Counted from the first letter of the stretch, positions 10,693-19,467 are shown. The stretch: DNA of 64,000 nt from Desulfobacterales bacterium RIFOXYA12_FULL_46_15 (GCA_001799395.1 MGTJ01000233.1:24425-88424); one strand, 5' to 3'. Notes: a model not told the origin generated them from the sequence alone. Numbers and translations: made by a program.

Positions 10693-12702
10693 TCAAATTT
10701 CTTTCAGAGCCAGGCATAGGATTTCATCCAGTTCGCCGGCCGTGATGATATGAATATCTTTTTTAAGATCTTCAGGAAGGGTTGAAAGTTCCCCTTTGTT
10801 TTTTAAAGGGAAAATGACGGTCTTGATACCGGCCATTTTTGCAGCCAGAAGTTTTTCCTTGATACCGCCCACCGGAAGAATCCTACCGCTCAAGGTCAAT
10901 TCCCCGGTCATGGCAATATCTCTTCTGCAAGGTATAGCCTTGAGCAATGACAAGAGCGCAATCGCAATGGTGAGACCTGCCGATGGGCCGTCTTTGGGGA
11001 TGGCCCCGGCCGGGACATGGATGTGAATATCCTGCTGATGGAAGAAATCCCGGGCAAGCCCAAAGGCCTCTGTATTGCTCCGGATATAACTCAAGGCTGC
11101 CTGGGCTGATTCTTTCATGACATCCCCGAGGGACCCTGTCAGGATAAGCCGGTTGGTACCCATCATTTTTGTTGCCTCGACAAAGATGATTTCACCCCCG
11201 GTTTCCGTCCAGGCAAGACCTGTTGAGCATCCTATCCTGTCTTTAGCGCCTGCAATTTCAAAATGATACTGGCTTGGACCCAGAAGGTCTTCCACGATTT
11301 TTTCAGTGATATCCAGAGAATCTGGAGCAATAGTGTTTTTGCCTATCTTTCGGGTAATTTTTCTGCAGATGGAAAATATTTTTCTTTCAAGTTCCCTGAG
11401 TCCTGCCTCCCGGGTATGTTCCAGGATCATCTTTCTAAGTGCTTTTTCGGTAAATTTAAGGGAAAACCGGCTCAGGCCGGAATCCTCTATTGCCGTTGGG
11501 ATCAAATGTCTTTCTGCAATATGGACTTTTTCATCAACTGTATATCCGGACATGGAAATGACCTCGAACCGGTCGAGAAGGGGACGAGGGATTTGGCTGA
11601 CGGTATTGGCTGTTGCAATGAACATGACTCTGGAAAGATCAAAGGGAACATCCAGATAATGATCAATGAACTGGGAGTTCTGCTGGGGGTCAAGCACTTC
11701 AAGAAGAGCTGATGCCGGGTCCCCTTTAAAATCCTGGCCGATTTTATCGATTTCATCCAGCATAAAAACCGGGTTGCTTGATTCCACGCGTCGTATTCCC
11801 TGGATGATCCTGCCGGAAAGCGCCCCGACATAAGATCGCCGATGGCCCCGGATATCGGCTTCATCCTTCATCCCTGCAAGGGATATCCGGACAAATTTAC
11901 GTTCCAGGCTCCTGGCAATGGATTGCCCAAGGGAAGTTTTTCCAATTCCGGGAGGCCCGGTAAAGCAGATGACCGGGCTTTTTGAATGGATCACCCCGGT
12001 CTTTTTCGATAGAGCACTTTTGACGGTTGATCGGATTTCATCCAGTTTCAGGGGTTTGGCAATAAAATGGAAAGATCCTCTTTTAATTGCATCAACCGCT
12101 GTCATAACCGTTGCATAACCGGTTATGATAATGACTTCAGTGCCAGGGCTGTTTCTTTTAATCATATCGAGAAGCATCAGGCCATCCACCTTATCCATTT
12201 TAAGATCTGTAACAACAAGATCAAAATGCTTTTTTGTTAGTCTTTCCAAAGCATCGCTGCCGCTTGAGTCCATTTCAACTTCATAGCCTTCCTTTGAAAG
12301 GACGTGGGACAGATTCATCCGGGTCATTTTTTCATCATCCACAACCAGGATGGTATTTTTTTGGGACAGCTTCATCTGTCGCACAGCCAGATGTTCCAGA
12401 ATTCTTTCCTTAATCTCGTCCAGGCCGTAATGTGCTTTGTTGAGGATGGCTTCCGCCCGGTCTATGTCCAGGTTGTCGTCGGTGAAACGGTTCCATGGAA
12501 GGGTGGTCAGATAATCAATATAATTGATACCGATGGTATATTCGGCTGAAGAAGGGCTGATTTTAAAAAGACGGTCCACTTCCTTGAGAATAATAGTTTC
12601 AACGGGTTCAGGCATGTTGATATCCAGGACAGTCTGTCTTAATTCATCAATTTCGCCGGTTTGGTCTTCCTGTTCGGATTCTTTTTTAAAGAAACGTTTC
12701 AT
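10693..12702 (-). CDS. Lon-type (S16) AAA+ protease with inserted response-regulator receiver domain, lacking the N-terminal LON/PUA-like domain
   Basis: Lon helical segment, then REC (TILVVDDE...VVTDLKM...IITGYAT...AKPLKLDE), then GPPGIGKTSLGQSIARSL...RGHRRSYVGALSGRIIQGI...PVFMLDEIDKIG...; catalytic PKDGPSAG and GGIKEKLLAAKMAG. Confidence 0.93.
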   Translation of the reverse strand: MKRFFKKESEQEDQTGEIDELRQTVLDINMPEPVETIILKEVDRLFKISPSSAEYTIGINYIDYLTTLPWNRFTDDNLDIDRAEAILNKAHYGLDEIKERILEHLAVRQMKLSQKNTILVVDDEKMTRMNLSHVLSKEGYEVEMDSSGSDALERLTKKHFDLVVTDLKMDKVDGLMLLDMIKRNSPGTEVIIITGYATVMTAVDAIKRGSFHFIAKPLKLDEIRSTVKSALSKKTGVIHSKSPVICFTGPPGIGKTSLGQSIARSLERKFVRISLAGMKDEADIRGHRRSYVGALSGRIIQGIRRVESSNPVFMLDEIDKIGQDFKGDPASALLEVLDPQQNSQFIDHYLDVPFDLSRVMFIATANTVSQIPRPLLDRFEVISMSGYTVDEKVHIAERHLIPTAIEDSGLSRFSLKFTEKALRKMILEHTREAGLRELERKIFSICRKITRKIGKNTIAPDSLDITEKIVEDLLGPSQYHFEIAGAKDRIGCSTGLAWTETGGEIIFVEATKMMGTNRLILTGSLGDVMKESAQAALSYIRSNTEAFGLARDFFHQQDIHIHVPAGAIPKDGPSAGLTIAIALLSLLKAIPCRRDIAMTGELTLSGRILPVGGIKEKLLAAKMAGIKTVIFPLKNKGELSTLPEDLKKDIHIITAGELDEILCLALKEI
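12004..12357 (-). other. Receiver (REC) domain inserted within the Lon-like protein
   Basis: Residues about 116-233; acidic pocket VVDDE, phosphoacceptor Asp about residue 166 (codon 12205-12207), T/S in IITGYAT, conserved K in AKP. Confidence 0.9.
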
Positions 12703-13010
12703 CGGGTTTGCCTCATATTATAATTGCCGGATATCTACTCCGGGTGATTTGTGAAGTCAAGAAAAAACCAGGGGCTTTTTATAAGTCAAGAATTGATAAT
12801 CCGTTGAAATTATAGCAAAAAAATTAAAATTCGTTGCAAATCGTAACATTGCATTGTCAAGTGCAATATCGTCTAACTCCCTATTGTTAAAGACAAATTT
12901 ATCATATTTAGTATTAAGGTTGCATTGTGAAACAAAACTGAGGTTCAATTGAATGCCTGTTTTTTGATGAATCAAATCTGATGACCTGTGTTTCTTAGGC
13001 GTTCAGGATC

Positions 13011-13027
13011 TTGGTATGCATTTTGCT
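13011..13027 (+). promoter_or_regulatory. Sigma54-type -24/-12 promoter candidate
   Basis: TTGGTATGCATTTTGCT: GG-N10-GC and TTGC -12 element; 57 nt upstream of the ATG at 13084. Confidence 0.65.
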
Positions 13028-13083
13028 CAATGTTCAATATGAAACGGGAAATGCAATTATTAACGTTTAAAAAAGGAAGCATT

Positions 13084-13641
13084 ATGGCATTTTTAAATTC
13101 ATTAAAAACAAAATTACAGATATTTAATAAAAAAGTGGATGATTATCAGGAAGCCATCACTTTTTCAGAAGCCGGTATAAACACCTCCAACCAGGGAGTG
13201 CAGACCCTGACCTGTGCAGAGAACAAAGGCCGTAATATATTGGTTGCCACCCATGAGAGCAGGTTTTCTGATGATATGGTTTCCTATGCCCTTGAAATGG
13301 CCGGCCGGATGAATTACGGTATCATCGCAGTGAATGCCGCCAATATCACCCATGACCTTACCGAGTTTTTTTCAACCACCCATGATAAATTGTTTGCAGA
13401 TTTCAAAGAGATTTCTGACAGGAATGTCGAAGTGTTTCGTGCCAAAGCCATTGGTCAGGGTCTTAAATTTGCCCATACCGTTCATTTTTCAAATATGGAT
13501 CATGCCCTTATCGATATTGCAAAAGAATGTGGTGAAATCGAGTTTATCATTTCCGAAAACAAGGAACCGGCAAAAGCCAGGGGAGTGGTTGGAAATGAAA
13601 AACGGATTGCCCAGCGTCTATGTGTCTATTCCATGAATTAA
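13084..13641 (+). CDS. USP-like protein with N-terminal helical extension
   Basis: aaaaggaagcatt RBS before MAFLNSLKTKLQIFNKKVDDYQEAITFSEAG...; GRNILVATHESRFSDDMVSYALEMAGRMNYGIIAVN is USP-like; ORF track start at 12988 lies inside the promoter region. Confidence 0.6.
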   Translation: MAFLNSLKTKLQIFNKKVDDYQEAITFSEAGINTSNQGVQTLTCAENKGRNILVATHESRFSDDMVSYALEMAGRMNYGIIAVNAANITHDLTEFFSTTHDKLFADFKEISDRNVEVFRAKAIGQGLKFAHTVHFSNMDHALIDIAKECGEIEFIISENKEPAKARGVVGNEKRIAQRLCVYSMN

Positions 13642-13650
13642 GGAGTGATG

Positions 13651-13737
13651 ATGAATACCCAGTTTATTTTAGGAATTGTGTTGATTATTGCGGTTTCAGT
13701 GCTTTGTTATGTTTTTAGAAATGAAAACAAAAAATAA
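13651..13737 (+). CDS. Small single-TM protein (28 aa) between USP gene and anion transporter
   Basis: taaggagtgatg RBS then MNTQFILGIVLIIAVSVLCYVFRNENKK*; below the length cut-off of the supplied ORF track. Confidence 0.6.
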   Translation: MNTQFILGIVLIIAVSVLCYVFRNENKK

Positions 13738-13780
13738 GGAAGGAAAATTGATAATGACTATTGAATGGAGAATATTGTAA

Positions 13781-15595
13781 ATGACACCTGAAATGATGAT
13801 GACAATGATTGTCCTTGTTTTTGTTATCTGTTTATTTATTTTTGAATGGGTCAGGGTGGATGTGGTGGGGATCATGATGATGGTGCTTTTGCCCATATTA
13901 GGCCTTGTCAGCCCTAAAGAAGCTTTTTCAGGTCTTGCAGGCAATGCAGTCTGTTCCATCATTGCCGTAATTATCATTGGCGCAGGCCTTGATAAAACCG
14001 GAGTGATGAACAAGGTGGCAAAGCCCATCATGGCCCTGGCCGGCAATAGCGAAAGCAAGGTGATTCTTTTGATTGCCGGAGCCGTGGGCACCATATCCAG
14101 CATGATGCAGAATATAGGTGCAGCAGCCTTGTTTATGCCTGTGACCCAGAGAATATCCAAACGCCTGGGAATCCCTACATCAAGGGTTCTCATGCCCATG
14201 GGATTCTGTGCCATTATCGGCGGTACCATCACCCTGGTTGGGGCCAGTCCCACCATTATTCTAAATGATCTGATGGTGGTGGGCGGGCAGAAACTGGAAC
14301 CCTTCGGCCTTTTTACCCAAACGCCCATCGGTATCTGCCTAACGCTGTCTGCACTTGTTTATTTTGTGGTTTTCGGCAAATTGATCCTTCCGGCCAATAC
14401 CGGCCAGTTTAATAAGGGGGCTTCCGAACTTTTAATCAAGGAATACCAGGGGGTCAATAATATTATCGAACTTCATGTGCCGGAAGGAAAAGGGATTACA
14501 GGACTCCTGGATGATCTGAATATCCGGCCTAAATTCCTGGTGACGGTGATCGGCATCAGTTCTCCTTCCAACAGGACTACCAATCATGTTCCCCACAGTT
14601 ATGAGTCGATTTGTCCCAATGATGATGTTGCCGTGGTCGGCAAAAGGGAAAACATCGAACAACTGGCCAGGGAATATAGCTGGATAATTAAAGATACCCT
14701 TGAAACTTTTGCAGACTCCCTGGCCAACACTAATGCTGGCATGGCCGAAGTAGTTGTTTCACCCAGATCCGAACTTATCGGCAAAACATTGAATGAAGTG
14801 GATTTTAAAGAACTTTTCGGGTTAAATCCCCTGGTTCTGTTTAAAGATAATAAAAAATATTATAGCGGGCTGACCAATATCCGGTTGAGTATGGGAGACA
14901 CACTCCTGCTTCAGGGACCATGGGAAAAATTTCATATTCTGAAAAACAGGCCCCAGCCAAGGGCTCTGATTTTTGCATCCCCTCTGGAAGGAGAAATCCT
15001 TCGTCCTCAAAAAGCGGTTCTTGCCGTAGCCTGGTTTGCCGTTGCCCTGTTTCAGGTTATTTGCTTTGATACCACCTTATCCGTAGCCCTGATGTCAGGC
15101 GCTCTGGGTATGATCATCACTGGAGTTTTGACCATTGACGAGGCCTATGGGGCAGTGGACTGGATGACGGTTTTTCTATTGGCAGGCTTGATTCCCCTGG
15201 GCATTGCCTTTGAAAAAAGCGGGACAGCGGCATTCATTGCCCAGACCGTTCTTGGTTTTATCGGAACACCGTCCCCCATTCTTCTGCTTACGGTGATTGG
15301 AATCATGACCACCTTTTTCACCCTGGTGATTTCCAATGTCGGCGCTACTGTTCTTCTGGTTCCTCTGTGCATGAACATGGCCATCATGGCAGGCGGTGAT
15401 CCGAGAATGGCAGCGCTGGTGGTGGGCCTTTCCGCTTCCAACAGCTTTGTTCTGCCCACCCATCAGGTCAATGCCCTTGTCATGCGGCCCGGCGGGTACA
15501 GGACAGTAGATTATGCAAAAGCAGGATCCATCATGACGATTCTTTTCCTTTTTGTGGAACTGACCATGATTTATTTCTTTTATGGAATTAAATAA
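13781..15595 (+). CDS. SLC13/DASS-family anion permease with internal TrkA-C (RCK_C) domain
   Basis: Hydrophobic DASS halves (GGTITLVGASPTIILNDLM; NVGATVLLVPLCMNMAIMAGGDPRMAALVVGLSASNSFVLPTHQVNAL) flanking hydrophilic RCK_C-like segments (RLSMGDTLLLQGPWEKF). Confidence 0.85.
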   Translation: MTPEMMMTMIVLVFVICLFIFEWVRVDVVGIMMMVLLPILGLVSPKEAFSGLAGNAVCSIIAVIIIGAGLDKTGVMNKVAKPIMALAGNSESKVILLIAGAVGTISSMMQNIGAAALFMPVTQRISKRLGIPTSRVLMPMGFCAIIGGTITLVGASPTIILNDLMVVGGQKLEPFGLFTQTPIGICLTLSALVYFVVFGKLILPANTGQFNKGASELLIKEYQGVNNIIELHVPEGKGITGLLDDLNIRPKFLVTVIGISSPSNRTTNHVPHSYESICPNDDVAVVGKRENIEQLAREYSWIIKDTLETFADSLANTNAGMAEVVVSPRSELIGKTLNEVDFKELFGLNPLVLFKDNKKYYSGLTNIRLSMGDTLLLQGPWEKFHILKNRPQPRALIFASPLEGEILRPQKAVLAVAWFAVALFQVICFDTTLSVALMSGALGMIITGVLTIDEAYGAVDWMTVFLLAGLIPLGIAFEKSGTAAFIAQTVLGFIGTPSPILLLTVIGIMTTFFTLVISNVGATVLLVPLCMNMAIMAGGDPRMAALVVGLSASNSFVLPTHQVNALVMRPGGYRTVDYAKAGSIMTILFLFVELTMIYFFYGIK

Positions 15596-15618
15596 GGACT
15601 GTCTTTAAAATACAAACC

Positions 15619-15661
15619 ATTGACGGCGTTATCGGTTTACAAAGCTAATAACGCCGTCAAT
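15619..15661. repeat. Perfect 14-bp inverted repeat
   Basis: ATTGACGGCGTTAT-(15 nt)-ATAACGCCGTCAAT between transporter and histidine kinase; no following T-tract. Confidence 0.9.
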
Positions 15662-15726
15662 GCTTCCTGTGATCCCTTGAACAATAAAAAAAAAGAATTT
15701 CGAAAAATTGTACTTGTTGAGGATGG

Positions 15727-17181
15727 ATGATTAACGATACAATACCCCCCATGAAATTTAACCTCAGACAGAAAATTTTTCTTCATTTCCTTATTTTTAT
15801 GGTGGTGAACTGCGCCATATGGTTTTTCAGCTATTTCAGCAATTCAACCATCAACCAGAAATTAAATATTATTGAGAAAAAAAAAGAGCTTCTGGATACG
15901 GTGCTTGAGGCCCGGCGGTATGAAAAGAATTTCTTTTTAAGAAACAGCAAAAGCGATCTTCAACTGGCGATTTCATATATTGAAAAAACTGCAGAAAAAC
16001 AAAATATCATTGAGAGTAATTTTTCAGAGCTTCTGGAAGATAAAGAATCGGTCAGAAAAAGAACTGAAATCATTCACAATTATAAAAATAACCTGGAAAA
16101 ATTATATGATGCCTATTCCAATGCGGAAATAAGTGGGGAAAACTCACTTCAATCAGAGGAAATCCATTTCTTACAGGAGGCGGTAACAGAAATCGGGCGG
16201 GTACTGACAACAGATATCGAAGAAGTGGAAAGACGTGAACGGGAAAGGGTTTTAAACCTGCTCAACAGATCGAGAATCTATCTTATTACTTCACTCTTAT
16301 CTCTTTTTGTATTGTCGATTCTGACAGCTTTTTTCCTTGTCAAAAATGTGAATCGCCCGTTGAAATCCATTGAAAAGAGCATACAGCAGATTGTCAGCGG
16401 AGATTTTAATAAGATTCCTAAAATAAAGACCGGTGACGAGTTTGAATCTCTTGCCGACAGCCTTAATGATATGATCGAAGAATTGGGCAGAAGGAAGGAT
16501 CAGCTTGTCCAGGCGGAAAAGATGTCTTCACTCGGTACCCTGACATCGGGAGTGGCCCATGAACTCAATAACCCCTTGAATAATATTTCAACCTCCATCC
16601 AGATTATCAGGGAAGAACTGGATGATCCGGATATGGCATTTAAAAGAACTCTGCTGTTAGAGGCTGAAGAGCAGATCGACAGGGCAAGGGATATCATCAG
16701 GGCATTGCTGGAATTTTCAAGACAGAGCGATTTTCTGATTGAAAAGGTAATTTTTAAAAACCTTGTCCAGAGCACCATGCATCTAATCAGCGGGGAAATC
16801 CCTTCCAATATTGAAGTAACCATTGACGTGCCGGACACCCTCAGCGGGAAGATGGACCCCAGAAGGGTTCAGCAGGTTTTGCTGAACCTGATTATCAATG
16901 CGGTTTATGCCATGGAAAGGGGCGGAAGCTTAATACTTTCGGCGTTTAAGGATGAAGAAAAGGCTCTCTTTGTTTTTAAAGTAGCGGATACTGGTGAGGG
17001 AATTCCAAAGGAAAACCTTGTCAGAATATTTGATCCGTTTTTTACAACCCGGGAAGTCAGCAAAGGATCCGGGCTGGGCCTGTCCATCAGCCACGGTATC
17101 ATTGAGCAGCATGGCGGAACGATTCATGTGGACAGTTTGGTTGGGAAAGGGACCGTTTTTACGGTCAGTCTGCCGGATTGA
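15727..17181 (+). CDS. Membrane sensor histidine kinase (HAMP, HisKA, HATPase_c)
   Basis: SSLGTLTSGVAHELNNPLNNI H-box, NLIINAVYAM N-box, DTGEGIP and GSGLGLSISHGIIEQHGG G-boxes. Confidence 0.95.
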   Translation: MINDTIPPMKFNLRQKIFLHFLIFMVVNCAIWFFSYFSNSTINQKLNIIEKKKELLDTVLEARRYEKNFFLRNSKSDLQLAISYIEKTAEKQNIIESNFSELLEDKESVRKRTEIIHNYKNNLEKLYDAYSNAEISGENSLQSEEIHFLQEAVTEIGRVLTTDIEEVERRERERVLNLLNRSRIYLITSLLSLFVLSILTAFFLVKNVNRPLKSIEKSIQQIVSGDFNKIPKIKTGDEFESLADSLNDMIEELGRRKDQLVQAEKMSSLGTLTSGVAHELNNPLNNISTSIQIIREELDDPDMAFKRTLLLEAEEQIDRARDIIRALLEFSRQSDFLIEKVIFKNLVQSTMHLISGEIPSNIEVTIDVPDTLSGKMDPRRVQQVLLNLIINAVYAMERGGSLILSAFKDEEKALFVFKVADTGEGIPKENLVRIFDPFFTTREVSKGSGLGLSISHGIIEQHGGTIHVDSLVGKGTVFTVSLPD

Positions 17182-17199
17182 CGGCTGAAAAGGTATTTT

Positions 17200-18552
17200 A
17201 TGAAAAAACAGATTCTGATTATTGAAGATGAAGAAATCGCCCGCAGAAACCTTGAACATATTCTTGAGAAAGAGGGCTATAACGTCATTGCCGTGGATAG
17301 CGGCACCAAAGGACTGACCCTGGTCAAATCCAGAAGCTTTGATCTGATTATTACCGATTATAAAATGAAAAAAATAGACGGCCTCCAGGTTTTGGAGCAA
17401 AGCCGTAAACTTCAACCATATACCGAAGTGATCCTGATTACGGGATATGCAACGGTTGACAGTGCTGTCACCGCCATGAGAGAAGGGGCATACCATTATA
17501 TCGCAAAACCGTATAAAATCGATGAGGTCCGGCGGATTATCCGGGAAGCACTTTTAAAAAGATCCCTTCAACTGGAAAATCTTGCTCTCAAAGATGCCAT
17601 GAAAAAAGAAGTTCAACCGCCCTTCATCATCGGCAACAGCCCGGCCATGAATGAAGTTAAAAAAAGTATTACGCGGATTGCAAAAACCGATATCAGTGTT
17701 TTGATACTGGGCGAAAGCGGAACCGGCAAGGAACTGGTGGCCAAATCCATCCACAACCAGAGCAATCGGAGCGGCTATGAACTGGTGGCCTTCAATTGCG
17801 GGTCTTTTTCCGAAGAACTTATGGCCAATGAGCTGTTCGGTCATGAAAAAGAGGCGTTTACAGGAGCGGGCAAGACCAAGAAAGGGCTTTTTGAGTTTGC
17901 GGATAAGGGAACGGTTTTTTTTGATGAAATCGGTGACATGCCTCTGACCATGCAAGTCAAACTTTTAAGGGTATTACAGGAAAAAGAACTCATGAGAGTA
18001 GGGGGTACAAGCACCATTCCCGTGGATTTAAGATTCATCGCCGCCACCCACAGGGATCTCAGGCACGAGGTGGAAAAGGGAACATTCCGGCAGGACCTTT
18101 ATTACAGACTGAACGTGGTGGCCATTCAACTGCCTCCGCTGACGGAACGGCATGGAGATATTCCATTGCTGGCTTATCATTTTCTTGGAAAAAAAAGCCG
18201 GGAGATGGGCAAGGATATTAAAGAAATCGATCGTGCGGCCATGGATTATCTCATTCAATACAGTTGGCCCGGCAATGTCAGGGAGCTTGAAAACGTCATT
18301 GAAAGGGCGGTTGCCATGGGAACCGGTGATGTGATCCATCCGGAATCGCTTCCGGATCATATTACCCAGCTTGCCATTGAAACTTACCGGGTAACCCCTG
18401 ACGGTAAGATTCCCACCTTAAAGGAACAGGAAAAAAAATACATACAATGGGTTCTTGAAAAAACAAACTGGAACAGATCCAAAGCTGCCGATATCATGGA
18501 GATCGACCGCGTTTCGCTCTGGAGAAAAATAAAGGCGTTTGAACTGGAATAA
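17200..18552 (+). CDS. Sigma54-dependent NtrC/AtoC-family response regulator
   Basis: REC domain (IIEDEEIARRNL...ITDYKM), AAA+ GESGTGKELVAKSIH, NELFGHEKEAFTGA (GAFTGA-type), C-terminal Fis-like HTH (NRSKAADIMEIDRVSLWRKIKAF). Confidence 0.96.
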   Translation: MKKQILIIEDEEIARRNLEHILEKEGYNVIAVDSGTKGLTLVKSRSFDLIITDYKMKKIDGLQVLEQSRKLQPYTEVILITGYATVDSAVTAMREGAYHYIAKPYKIDEVRRIIREALLKRSLQLENLALKDAMKKEVQPPFIIGNSPAMNEVKKSITRIAKTDISVLILGESGTGKELVAKSIHNQSNRSGYELVAFNCGSFSEELMANELFGHEKEAFTGAGKTKKGLFEFADKGTVFFDEIGDMPLTMQVKLLRVLQEKELMRVGGTSTIPVDLRFIAATHRDLRHEVEKGTFRQDLYYRLNVVAIQLPPLTERHGDIPLLAYHFLGKKSREMGKDIKEIDRAAMDYLIQYSWPGNVRELENVIERAVAMGTGDVIHPESLPDHITQLAIETYRVTPDGKIPTLKEQEKKYIQWVLEKTNWNRSKAADIMEIDRVSLWRKIKAFELE

Positions 18553-18603
18553 TGCTAAAATTATAAAGAATATAACAATCGGATAATATAAAGGATCTGC
18601 AAA

Positions 18604-19062
18604 ATGAATCATACAGAAAAGAAAGCACAGGAACTGTTTACCTCCGGCTTTTTTTGTGCGGAAAGCGTTTTAAAGGCGGTTGCCTTTGAAAATGGCGTGG
18701 ATTCTGCCATGCTCCCGGCCATTGCCACAGGATTTTGCGGCGGGATGAGCCGCCATGCAGAAATGTGCGGGGCCGTTACCGGCGGTATCATGGGGCTGGG
18801 TCTTATATTCGGCCGCAATACGGTTGAAAATACTACTCAAACCTGTTATGAGGCAGTCACAAAATTTTTAAAGATGTTCAAATCGCTTAATGGGTCTTTG
18901 AACTGCAAGGATCTGATTGGGTATGATTTGGGTGTTGCAGAAGAACTGGAACAATTTCGAAAGGAAAATCCAGGATATGAAAAATGCCTCCGGTTTTCAA
19001 TGGATGCCGCATTCATGGTCCAGGAAATTATTGATCACAAAAATAATATCTTAAAACAGTGA
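18604..19062 (+). CDS. C_GCAxxG_C_C family protein
   Basis: ATGFCGGMSRHAEMCGAVTGGIMGLGLIFGR motif plus downstream Cys residues. Confidence 0.85.
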   Translation: MNHTEKKAQELFTSGFFCAESVLKAVAFENGVDSAMLPAIATGFCGGMSRHAEMCGAVTGGIMGLGLIFGRNTVENTTQTCYEAVTKFLKMFKSLNGSLNCKDLIGYDLGVAEELEQFRKENPGYEKCLRFSMDAAFMVQEIIDHKNNILKQ

Positions 19063-19101
19063 GCATCCACATAAGAAAGATATCCTTTGATAGATAAAGG
19101 T

Positions 19102-19467
19102 ATGATGAAGAAAACTATTGTATTGCTGGTATTGACTGTTCTTTTTTTGGGTGCTTCTTCCCCGCAAAATATCGTCGGAAGATGGGAGAATTCTGAAAAA
19201 TTAATTGATGCACAACCCGGTGAGATCCAACTTCTTTTGAAAAAAGATGGAACCGGAGAGCTGATTCTGGATAAAGAGCGGTATTTCTGGGTGGCGGATA
19301 AATTTTTTTATAAAATCCTGGGAAATCAGATTGAAGTGGTTTTCATTTATGACGATGGCGGAAAAACAGACCCAGGGCGCCTTGATATCATCAAAATAAG
19401 TGCCCTGGAACTGGTTCTTGGTTTTAAAAAAGCCGGTTTAAAACTTGCTTTCAGGAAAATAAAATAA
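19102..19467 (+). CDS. Small secreted hypothetical protein
   Basis: MMKKTIVLLVLTVLFLGASSPQ signal peptide followed by beta-rich sequence; RBS ataaagg. Confidence 0.6.
   Translation: MMKKTIVLLVLTVLFLGASSPQNIVGRWENSEKLIDAQPGEIQLLLKKDGTGELILDKERYFWVADKFFYKILGNQIEVVFIYDDGGKTDPGRLDIIKISALELVLGFKKAGLKLAFRKIK

Noticed and set aside
12757-12975. 72-aa minus-strand ORF in the Lon/USP intergenic region
   Set aside because: Overlaps the duplicated A/T-rich regulatory block; no RBS; low-complexity composition.
13696-14328. 210-aa minus-strand ORF antisense to the DASS transporter
   Set aside because: Repeat-like T/I/M/P composition typical of the reverse complement of a hydrophobic gene; extends across the micropeptide and RBS.
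18604-19062. Considered the C_GCAxxG_C_C protein as a second selenoprotein
   Set aside because: ORF is complete with Cys at the expected positions and no in-frame UGA.
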